NCBI GenBank assembly: GCA_007692605.1
Contig: REBS01000081.1
Coordinates: forward strand, 19,849-83,848
Origin: Gemmatimonadales bacterium
GTDB lineage: Bacteria; Gemmatimonadota; Gemmatimonadetes; Longimicrobiales; Gaopeijiaceae
Length of the DNA: 64,000 bases
Direction: 5' to 3'
Shown here: piece by piece, positions 8,267 to 15,516 of the stretch
Layout: each line of letters starts with the position of its first letter
Numbering within the stretch: the stretch's first letter is position 1
The notes under the pieces: generated by a model
What the model was told of the DNA's origin: nothing
Seen by the model: only the letters and a program-made list of their open reading frames with translations
Database searches by the model: none
Position numbers and translations under genes: made by a program

Positions 8267-10846
8267 TTGTCCACGACGCTCCCCCTCGTACCCTCCCTTC
8301 CCCTGGCTCTTCGGGGAAAACTCGCCGACGTGGTGGGCGACGACCACCTGATTACCGATCCCGACCGGCTCCTGGTGTACGAGTCCGACGGCCTGACGCA
8401 GTACCGGTTCTCGCCCTCGGCCGTGATCCTGCCCGGGAGCGCCGCGGAGCTGCAGGAGGCCGTCCGAATCCTTCACCTCGAGGGGCGCGCCTTCGTGGCC
8501 CGGGGAGCGGGCACGGGACTTTCGGGCGGTGCCCTGGCGACGGGGGGAGCGGTCGTCATCGGGACGGCCCGCCTGAACCGTATTCTCGAGGTCGATCCCG
8601 CGAACCGCCTGGCCCGGGTCGAGCCCGGTGTGGTCAATACGGAGCTGACCCGGGTGACCCGCCCCCACGGGCTGATATATGCACCCGACCCGTCGTCTCA
8701 GAGCGCATGCACCCTCGGGGGGAATGTGGCCGAGAATTCCGGGGGGCCGCACTGCCTCAAATACGGGGTCACCTCGCGGTACGTGCAGGCGCTCACCGTC
8801 ATTCTTCCCGATGGGCGCTCGGCTCGTCTCGAGGGCGCGAGCCGGGGCTGGCGTGGGCCGGACTGGATCGGGCTCTTCGTAGGCTCGGAGGGCTGCTTCG
8901 GGGTGGTCACCGAGATCGAGGTCGGACTGATTCCGGAGCCTGCGGGGGTGCGCACCCTCCTGGGCATCTTCGATTCACTCGAAGGGGCCGGGCGCGCGGT
9001 CACCGCGATCATTTCGAGTGGAATCCTTCCCGCAGCGCTCGAGATCGTCGACCAGGAGACGATCCGGGCCGTCGAAGCCTCGGTGTTCGCGGCCGGATAC
9101 CCGACGGACGCGGGCGCCGCGCTCGTGGTCGAGCTCGATGGGGTCGAGGAAGGGCTCGACGCCGAGCTCGAGCTGGCGGCCACCTGCGTTCGAGACGAAG
9201 GGGCCTCGGAGGTGCGTATCGCCCAGTCCGACGAGGAGCGAACCGCGCTCTGGGCGGGCCGAAAGCGCGCCTTCGGCGCCATGGGACGGATCGCGCCCGA
9301 TCTTCTCGTCCAGGACGCCACGGTGCCGCGCAGCCGACTCCCCGCGGTCCTGCGGCGGATCGGCGAGATCGGGGACCGCTACGACCTCACCATCGCGAAC
9401 GTCTTTCACGCCGGCGACGGAAATCTCCACCCGAATCTCCTCTTCGACCGAAACGACGCCGAGGAGCTGGCCCGGGTCGAGGCCGCCTCGCGCGAGATCA
9501 TGGAGGTCTGCATCGAGGTCGGAGGCACGATCACCGGGGAGCACGGGGTCGGGATCGACAAGCGCGGATACATGGAGAGGGTGCTGAGCCCCGAGGTCCT
9601 GCACGCCATGTCCGAGGTCCGCTCCGCTCTCGATCCGTTCGGTCTCTGCAACCCCGGAAAGGTACTGCCCGACGAGCTGCCTGCCCGGGCGGAGCTTCCG
9701 AACGAGCCGCTGCCCGCCCTGGACGCGGGGCCGATCGAGGTGGAGTCGGACCGACACGCTGCAGCGCTCCTCGCGGCGGCGTCGAGGGAGGGGGTCAGTG
9801 TGGTGATCGGGGGGGCGCGATCATCGGGGGCTCCACCGGGCCCGCACCTGCGACTCTCGGCCCGGGGGCTGCGTGGGGTGATCGACCACTCTCCTCCCGA
9901 CCTGACCGTGACGGTCGGGGCGGGGACCCCGGTCGGAGAGCTGCAGGAGGCGCTGCTGGCCTCTACGCAGTGGTTTCCCCTGGATCCCCCCGGAGGCGGA
10001 GCGACGACGATCGGGCAGGTACTCGCCGGGGGGCTCGATGGCCCCCTGTGCACCGGGTACGGGCGACTCCGCGATCATCTCCTCGGAGCCACCCTCGTGA
10101 CCGGCGAAGGCCGGGTTCTGGAGCTGGGAGGTCGGGTGGTGAAGAATGTGGCCGGCTTCGACCTTCTGCGGCTGACCGTGGGGAGCCGGGGGGCACTCGG
10201 GCTGATTACCCGCCTCACCCTCCGCCTCTTTCCCCTGCCGGCGGTCGACCGGACCCTCGTGTGGACCATCGAGGATCCACTCGAAGCGGCCCGTATCGGG
10301 ATGCGCATGGCCGCGACCGGTTCCCCGGTCGCGGCGCTGGAGTGGATCGCGGGAGAGTTCGGGGGGGAGTCTCCCAGCGATGGCAGGCTGCCCGTCGGGG
10401 CCCTGGTCGCGGCGCGTCTGCACGGAAACCGCCCTTCGGTCGAGGCGATGGCCCGAACGCTCGAGGCGGCTGCGGGGGTCGGGCCGCGGGTGCTCGAAGG
10501 CGAGGAGTCGGCCGGGTGGTGGGAGCGTCGAGCCCGTCGCGAGGGGACCGGGGCCGTGTCGACGGTGGTCTCGACCCTCGCGTCCAGGGCCGAGTCGGTG
10601 GCCGAAGCCACCCACCGGTGGGTCGACCTCGGGGGCCGGGCCTCGCTCCACCTGGTGGGGGGTGGCGTCCGCCTCGATCTGGATCCGGCCGGCGAGCGTG
10701 CGGTGGATCGTGCCCGTGCGCTTCTGGACGAAGTGGCCCGAGCGGGCGGGGTCACCCCGGCGCCGTCGCCCGAGCTGTCCGGGGTCCTCGGTGTCTTCGA
10801 TCCCGCCGGGATCCTGCCGGGCCGATGGAGAGAGTCATGGAGCTGA
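8267..10846 (+). CDS. GlcD-GlcE fusion: FAD-linked 2-hydroxyacid (glycolate-type) dehydrogenase
   Basis: An 859 aa protein joining two paralogous FAD-binding (VAO/PCMH-fold) units. Residues 1 to about 470 match GlcD: RGAGTGLSGGALATGG FAD loop, CTLGGNVAENSGGPHCLKYG, then the catalytic-domain NVFHAGDGNLHPNLLFD and ITGEHGVGIDKRGYM. Residues about 490 to 859 match GlcE: VTVGAGTPVGELQEAL, TTIGQVLAGGLDGP and VVKNVAGFDLLRLTVGS. In E. coli these are separate subunits of glycolate oxidase. It starts on TTG. The next gene, GlcF-like, begins inside its last codons, so the two should be made together as one membrane-associated complex. D-lactate or another D-2-hydroxyacid is an equally possible substrate. 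Confidence 0.9.
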   Translation: MSTTLPLVPSLPLALRGKLADVVGDDHLITDPDRLLVYESDGLTQYRFSPSAVILPGSAAELQEAVRILHLEGRAFVARGAGTGLSGGALATGGAVVIGTARLNRILEVDPANRLARVEPGVVNTELTRVTRPHGLIYAPDPSSQSACTLGGNVAENSGGPHCLKYGVTSRYVQALTVILPDGRSARLEGASRGWRGPDWIGLFVGSEGCFGVVTEIEVGLIPEPAGVRTLLGIFDSLEGAGRAVTAIISSGILPAALEIVDQETIRAVEASVFAAGYPTDAGAALVVELDGVEEGLDAELELAATCVRDEGASEVRIAQSDEERTALWAGRKRAFGAMGRIAPDLLVQDATVPRSRLPAVLRRIGEIGDRYDLTIANVFHAGDGNLHPNLLFDRNDAEELARVEAASREIMEVCIEVGGTITGEHGVGIDKRGYMERVLSPEVLHAMSEVRSALDPFGLCNPGKVLPDELPARAELPNEPLPALDAGPIEVESDRHAAALLAAASREGVSVVIGGARSSGAPPGPHLRLSARGLRGVIDHSPPDLTVTVGAGTPVGELQEALLASTQWFPLDPPGGGATTIGQVLAGGLDGPLCTGYGRLRDHLLGATLVTGEGRVLELGGRVVKNVAGFDLLRLTVGSRGALGLITRLTLRLFPLPAVDRTLVWTIEDPLEAARIGMRMAATGSPVAALEWIAGEFGGESPSDGRLPVGALVAARLHGNRPSVEAMARTLEAAAGVGPRVLEGEESAGWWERRARREGTGAVSTVVSTLASRAESVAEATHRWVDLGGRASLHLVGGGVRLDLDPAGERAVDRARALLDEVARAGGVTPAPSPELSGVLGVFDPAGILPGRWRESWS

Positions 10847-12123
10847 GAGCCGCCCTCGAAGAGCAGAAGGACCGCCTGGGGCACTGCGTGCATTGCGGCT
10901 TCTGCCTGCCCGTCTGCCCGACCTACATCCAGCTCGGCGACGAGGCCGACTCGCCCCGCGGGCGTCTCCACCTGATGCGCGCCGTGGTCGAGGGCCGGCT
11001 GGAGCCCGAATCCGATGCCTACCAGCTCCACCTGGATCGGTGCCTTGGGTGCCGGGCCTGCGAGACGGTCTGCCCCTCGGGTGTGGAGTACGGCTTTCTG
11101 CTGGAGCGGGCCCGTGCGCTCGCCGTCGAGGCCCGTCGGCCTCCGCTGCCCGTTCGCCTTCTGCCGGCCCTCATGGCCCGGGATGGGGCGCGTTCCGTCG
11201 CCCTCGGGATGGGGCGGGTGATCCGTGGCACGGGGATTCCCGAGACGATGGCCGGACGCCTGCCGACGACCGGCCTGTGGGGTCGGGTGGGGCTGGCCAT
11301 GGGCATGCTGGCCAGCAGCCGCCCGAGCCGACTCGACGCCGGCTCGGATGCGGGGAAGGCGAAGACCCGGCCGCGCAACGATCCTCCCTCGCGGGGTCGC
11401 GTCGCGATGCTCACCGGGTGTGTGCAGAGCGGGCTCTTCGCACATGTGAACCGCGCCACCCGTACCGTGCTCGAGGCCAACGGCTGGGAGGTGGTCGAGG
11501 TCACGGGGCAGGGGTGCTGCGGAGCGCTCCACGCTCATTCGGGGCGACTCGATCAGGCCCGGGAGCTCGCGCGTGTGAACGTGTCGGCATTCACGGCCGC
11601 CGGGGTGGATCACGTGATCTCGAACGCCGCCGGGTGCGGCGCCCTCCTGCGCGAGAGCGGAGAGCTGCTCGAAGACGAAGCGGCCGAAGCGATGGCGAAG
11701 AGCGTGCGGGACATCTCGGAGCTGCTCGCCGGAGAGGGCCGCGAGCCCGTCCGCGGGGCGCCCCTGCCCCTCAAGGTCGCGTACGACCCCCCGTGCCACC
11801 TGCACCACGCGCAGCGGGTGACGACCTCGCCCCTGCGCCTGCTCGAGAGCATTCCCGAGCTCGAACTGGTCCCGATTCCCGGGGCCGAGGAGTGCTGCGG
11901 GGGTGCGGGGATCTACGGCATCACCCACCAGGATCTGGGGGGGCGGGTGGGCCGCCGGAAGACCGACGCGATCCTCACCACCGGGTGTGATGTCGTGGCC
12001 ACCGGCAACCCCGGCTGCCAGATGCAGATCGGGGCGGGCCTCCTGGCCGCCGGAGAACGCATCCGGGTGGTCCACCCCGTCGAGCTCCTCGCCGAAAGCT
12101 ACCGGAGGGCAGGATGGAGCTGA
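10837..12123 (+). CDS. glcF: GlcF-like iron-sulfur subunit of 2-hydroxyacid dehydrogenase
   Basis: A 428 aa electron-transfer subunit. The N-terminus carries two [4Fe-4S] ferredoxin motifs, CVHCGFCLPVCPTY and CLGCRACETVCPSGV. The C-terminal half has the CCG domains: GQGCCGALHAHSG, then AYDPPCHLHHAQ and EECCGGAGIYGI. These bind a non-cubane or heterodisulfide-reductase-type cluster and pass electrons to quinone. The track ORF extends far upstream in this frame, but that part is a shadow of glcDE. I start at ATG 10837 (MELRAALEE), preceded by GGAGAG, giving a 10-base overlap with glcDE and likely translational coupling. ATG 10825 is an alternative. Confidence 0.92.
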   Translation: MELRAALEEQKDRLGHCVHCGFCLPVCPTYIQLGDEADSPRGRLHLMRAVVEGRLEPESDAYQLHLDRCLGCRACETVCPSGVEYGFLLERARALAVEARRPPLPVRLLPALMARDGARSVALGMGRVIRGTGIPETMAGRLPTTGLWGRVGLAMGMLASSRPSRLDAGSDAGKAKTRPRNDPPSRGRVAMLTGCVQSGLFAHVNRATRTVLEANGWEVVEVTGQGCCGALHAHSGRLDQARELARVNVSAFTAAGVDHVISNAAGCGALLRESGELLEDEAAEAMAKSVRDISELLAGEGREPVRGAPLPLKVAYDPPCHLHHAQRVTTSPLRLLESIPELELVPIPGAEECCGGAGIYGITHQDLGGRVGRRKTDAILTTGCDVVATGNPGCQMQIGAGLLAAGERIRVVHPVELLAESYRRAGWS

Positions 12124-12148
12124 CTTTCCCGAGTCGGGCGAGGTGCCC

Positions 12149-12985
12149 GTGAAGCCGGTCTTCATTCGCTCGCTCGAAAACCGAGGGGAGTTCGCGGCCT
12201 GCGTTCGTATCCAGGAGGAGGTCTGGGGGCGGAATTTCTCGGAACGGGTCCCGATCGCGATCCTCCAGGTGACGGACCGGCTGGGCGGGGTCGTCATGGG
12301 CGCCTTCGACTCCGACGACCGGATGGTCGGCTTCGTCTTCGGACTCACCGGCATGGAGGAGGGCCGGCCGGTCCACTGGTCCGACATGCTGGCCGTGCTC
12401 CCCGAGTACCGGGGCAGGGGGATCGGGCGTCGCCTGAAGCTCGCGCAGAGGGAGCGGCTCATCGAGCTAGGCGTGGAGCGGGTCTACTGGACCTTCGACC
12501 CCCTCGAGGCTCGCAACGCCCACCTTAACCTGGTCCGCCTCGGGGGCTGGTCGGCGGAGTACGTCGAGGCGATGTACGGCACCTCGGATTCGCCTCTTCA
12601 TTCCGACATCGGAACGGATCGGCTTGTGATCACGTGGGAGGTTCAAAGTCCCGAGGTGAAGGCGCTCCTCGAGCCGGCCGCCGGCGAAGTCCCCCTCCCC
12701 TTTCCAGAGCTCGAAGAGGCACCGATGGCGGTCGAGGGCGGCTTCAGCTCCGGGGTGCTCGAGCCCACCGCCCCCCGCCTCAACCTGCGCAGCTCGCTGA
12801 TCCTGCTCGCGGTACCCGGATCGATCCAGGAGCTCAAGAAGGACCATCCGCGCGCCGCCACCCGATGGCGCGAAGCGACCCGGGAGGCGTTCCAGGTGTA
12901 CCTGGCCGGAGGGTGGGTCGTACGGGGGGGGATCTTCTCGCCCGATGGGAACCTCTTCCGATACATTCTTGTTCGGGATGAGTGA
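12149..12985 (+). CDS. GNAT-superfamily N-acyltransferase (COG3375-like)
   Basis: A 278 aa protein with a GNAT core: MVGFVFGLTG on the central strand, then AVLPEYRGRGIGRRLKLAQ, the acyl-CoA pyrophosphate loop, and RVYWTFDPLEARNAHLNL. The C-terminal 110 residues are an extra domain usual in this predicted-acetyltransferase group. In Geobacillus a GNAT of this general kind succinylates D-amino acids beside an N-succinylamino acid racemase, and here the same kind of enolase is two genes downstream. I use GTG 12149, with GAGG about 5 bases upstream; GTG 12143 is also in frame. It follows glcF by 25 bases. The acyl donor and acceptor are inference. Confidence 0.8.
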   Translation: MKPVFIRSLENRGEFAACVRIQEEVWGRNFSERVPIAILQVTDRLGGVVMGAFDSDDRMVGFVFGLTGMEEGRPVHWSDMLAVLPEYRGRGIGRRLKLAQRERLIELGVERVYWTFDPLEARNAHLNLVRLGGWSAEYVEAMYGTSDSPLHSDIGTDRLVITWEVQSPEVKALLEPAAGEVPLPFPELEEAPMAVEGGFSSGVLEPTAPRLNLRSSLILLAVPGSIQELKKDHPRAATRWREATREAFQVYLAGGWVVRGGIFSPDGNLFRYILVRDE

Positions 12986-13009
12986 GGGCGTTCGCGGCGA
13001 AGAACGTCC
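12986..13009 (+). terminator. Intergenic hairpin between the GNAT and FAD genes
   Basis: GGGCGTTC pairs with GAACGTCC (8 bp, one G-U pair) around an 8-base loop, directly after the GNAT stop codon. No T-run follows, so it may be an mRNA stabiliser or attenuator rather than a full stop, because the downstream genes look functionally linked. Confidence 0.35.
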
Positions 13010-13051
13010 CGAACGTGCGTCGCACTCCATCCCTTTCCCGGAGCCAAAACC

Positions 13052-14317
13052 ATGACCTCAGATTCCGATCCCTTTCAGCGCCCCGAGGTCGGTCCCATCC
13101 GTCGCCTGGCGGTCCTGGGTGCCGGGCCCGTTGGACTCGACGCCGCCCTGGCGGCCCGCGACGCCGGGTTCGCGCTTCGTGTCTACGAGGCCGGCCCCCA
13201 TCCGGCCGCTCATGTCCGGCGCTGGGGGCATGTGCGCCTCTTCTCGCCCTGGTCGATGAACCTGTCCGATCGGATGCGGGAGGGGTTGTCCGCGATCGAC
13301 GGACCGCTCGAGGTCGACCCCGACGCGTCGCCGACGGGGAACGAGCTGGTCGACCGGGTCTTCGACCCCCTCTGGTCCACAGCCTTCCTGAGAGATGCCT
13401 TGCGCACCGGGACCCGGGTCCTGGCCGTGGGGCGTCAGGGCACGCTCAAGCACGAGGAGATCGCTTCGGCGACCCGCGCCAGCCGGCCCTTCCGCATCCT
13501 GGTTCGGGACGAGACGGGCACCGAGCGGACCGAGTTCGCCGACCTGGTCCTCGACTGCACCGGCAAGTTCGGAAATCCCAACACCCTGGGTGACGGGGGG
13601 ATCCCGGCCCCCGGCGAGCGGGCGCTCGAAGACCGGATCGAGCGCTGGCTGCCCGATCTCGACCGTGAGGCCGATCGATGGGCCGGGGGAACGACCCTCC
13701 TGGTCGGGAGCGGCCACTCGGCGCAGACCGCCGTGCGCGCCCTCGACGCCCTCGCTCGCCGGACACCGGGCACCCGGGTGGTCTGGGCGATGCGCAGGGA
13801 TGACCCGGAATTCGGGACGGACCCCGATGATCCACTCCCCCTGCGCAGGGAGCTTGTTGCCGAGGCCTCGCGGATCGCGCGTGGCGACTCCTCAGGGGTC
13901 GAGCCGGAGCTCGGGGTGGTCGTCGACGCCCTGGAGTCCGCTTCGGACGGGGTGAGCGTGCGCCTGCGACGTGGGGGTGCCGACGTGCGGGAGATTCGGG
14001 CCGATCGGATTCTGGCGCTGACCGGAGGTGTGGGCGACGCGGGGCTCTATCGGCAGCTTCAGATTCACGAGTGCTACGCCACCTCGGGCCCGATGAAGCT
14101 CTCGGCTGCCCTTCTGGGGAGTGGCGGAGGGGACTGCCTGGCGCAGGAGAGCCATGGAGTCGAGACGCTCATGAACCCGGAGCCGGGCTTCTTCATCCTG
14201 GGCGACAAGTCCTACGGGCGGAACAGCACCTTCCTCCTGCAGGTCGGCTGGAGCCAGGTCGACGAGGTGTTCGCGGCGATCGGTGCCGGAGCGGCCCCGG
14301 GAACGTCCCCCCCATGA
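13052..14317 (+). CDS. FAD/NAD(P)-binding oxidoreductase, substrate unknown
   Basis: A 421 aa flavoprotein with an N-terminal FAD Rossmann motif (VLGAGPVGLDAALAARDAG), an RLFSPWSMNLS segment, and a second nucleotide-binding motif (LLVGSGHSAQTAVRALDAL). The layout resembles flavin monooxygenases and thioredoxin-reductase-like oxidoreductases. A late FFILGDKSYGRNSTFLLQVGWSQV contains the usual final FAD-contact region. There is no redox CxxC and no clear monooxygenase fingerprint. Its stop overlaps the next start as ATGA, so it is almost certainly translated with the racemase-type enolase. A role in oxidising an amino acid or acylamino acid is possible but unproven. Confidence 0.7.
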   Translation: MTSDSDPFQRPEVGPIRRLAVLGAGPVGLDAALAARDAGFALRVYEAGPHPAAHVRRWGHVRLFSPWSMNLSDRMREGLSAIDGPLEVDPDASPTGNELVDRVFDPLWSTAFLRDALRTGTRVLAVGRQGTLKHEEIASATRASRPFRILVRDETGTERTEFADLVLDCTGKFGNPNTLGDGGIPAPGERALEDRIERWLPDLDREADRWAGGTTLLVGSGHSAQTAVRALDALARRTPGTRVVWAMRRDDPEFGTDPDDPLPLRRELVAEASRIARGDSSGVEPELGVVVDALESASDGVSVRLRRGGADVREIRADRILALTGGVGDAGLYRQLQIHECYATSGPMKLSAALLGSGGGDCLAQESHGVETLMNPEPGFFILGDKSYGRNSTFLLQVGWSQVDEVFAAIGAGAAPGTSPP

Positions 14318-15420
14318 AGATCGACCGCGCCGAGCTCCGGGAGATCCGCCTTCCCCTTCGCGAGCCCTTCGCCATCAGCTCCGGGGTCTGGAGCGAGCGC
14401 AGGGTGATCCTGTTGCGGCTCGAGGGCGAGGGCGTCGCGGGCTGGGGCGAGTGCGTCGCCGCCGAGGACCCGTCGTACTCTCCCGAGACCACCGATACGG
14501 CGTGGCATGTGCTGACCCGCTTCCTGGTGCCCGGACTCCCGGGCCGCGAGATCATGGGGCCGGCCGAGGTGTTCACCCACGCCCCGTGGGTCCGGGGCAA
14601 CCGCATGGCGAAGGCCGCCGTCGAGATGTCGGTTTGGGACTTGTGGGCGAAGAGCCTGGGGGTTCCGGTCTGGGAGCTTCTGGGCTCCTCCGGACGGGCG
14701 ATCCGGGTGGGGGTGAGCGTTGGGCTGCAATCGAGCGATGACACCCTGCTCGGGAAGGTCGAGGGCTACCTGAAGGAGGGGTACGCGCGGATCAAGCTCA
14801 AGATCAAGCCCGGCCGCGACGTCGAGATGCTGCGCGCGGTGAGGGACCGGTTCCCCGAGGTCTCCCTGATGGCCGACGCGAACTCGGCGTATACCCTCTC
14901 GGATCTCCCCCGCCTGCGCGAGATGGATGACCTGGGTCTGACGATGATCGAACAGCCGCTGGGCCACGAGGACCTCCTCGATCACGCGGCGCTGCAGGCG
15001 GACCTGCGCACCCCGATCTGTCTCGACGAGTCGATCCGCTCGCTCGACGACCTGCGCCTGGCTCTTCACCTCGATGCCGGGCGGGTCGTGAACCTGAAGC
15101 CGGGCCGCGTCGGCGGGCTGGCGGAGTCTCTGCGAATCCATCGGCTCTGCTCGGAGCGCCAGATCCCGCTCTGGTGCGGGGGAATGCTCGAAACGGGGAT
15201 CGGACGCGCCTTCAATGTCGCGCTGGCGGGACTTCCGGGTTTCACCCTCCCGGGCGACATTTCGGCGAGCCGGCGCTACTGGGAGCGCGACATCGTGCGC
15301 CCGGAGTGGGAGCTTTCGTCGGGAACGATCACCCCGGCGTCCGGGCCGGGTATCGGTGTGGAGCCCGATCTCGAACGGATCGACGAACTGACGCACCGAA
15401 AGGTGACCTTTCCCGACTGA
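14314..15420 (+). CDS. menC: Enolase-superfamily o-succinylbenzoate synthase / N-acylamino acid racemase
   Basis: A 368 aa enolase-superfamily enzyme of the MLE subgroup. The catalytic set is complete: Lys161 and Lys163 in RIKLKIK, metal ligands Asp188 (MADANSAY), Glu213 (MIEQPLG) and Asp238 (CLDESIR), and Lys262 (VNLKPGRVGG). This family includes OSBS (menaquinone synthesis) and N-acyl- or N-succinylamino acid racemases, and many members do both. No other men gene is in the window. The upstream GNAT acyltransferase and the downstream D-aminoacylase-like gene favour the racemase role. The symbol is given only by family; function should be read as OSBS/NAAAR. Coupled to the FAD gene by an ATGA overlap. 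Confidence 0.85.
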   Translation: MKIDRAELREIRLPLREPFAISSGVWSERRVILLRLEGEGVAGWGECVAAEDPSYSPETTDTAWHVLTRFLVPGLPGREIMGPAEVFTHAPWVRGNRMAKAAVEMSVWDLWAKSLGVPVWELLGSSGRAIRVGVSVGLQSSDDTLLGKVEGYLKEGYARIKLKIKPGRDVEMLRAVRDRFPEVSLMADANSAYTLSDLPRLREMDDLGLTMIEQPLGHEDLLDHAALQADLRTPICLDESIRSLDDLRLALHLDAGRVVNLKPGRVGGLAESLRIHRLCSERQIPLWCGGMLETGIGRAFNVALAGLPGFTLPGDISASRRYWERDIVRPEWELSSGTITPASGPGIGVEPDLERIDELTHRKVTFPD

Positions 15421-15516
15421 CCTCCGCGACTGACCTCCGCGACCGACGTCCTGACCGACGTTCCGACTGATGCTCCCGAGCCATCCCGTCCCTGCCCGAG
15501 CCAGGAGTCCCCAGGC

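Noticed and set aside
8707-10836. Upstream 700 codons of the plus ORF that ends as GlcF
   Set aside because: This part is the +1 shadow of glcDE; only the portion from 10837 has protein-like sequence.
10075-12462. 795 aa minus-strand ORF opposite glcDE/glcF
   Set aside because: Shadow frame; the plus strand carries two ferredoxin motifs and CCG domains.
14314-15420. Simple menaquinone menC assignment
   Set aside because: Kept as a possibility only; no other men gene is nearby and the neighbours suggest an acylamino acid racemase.
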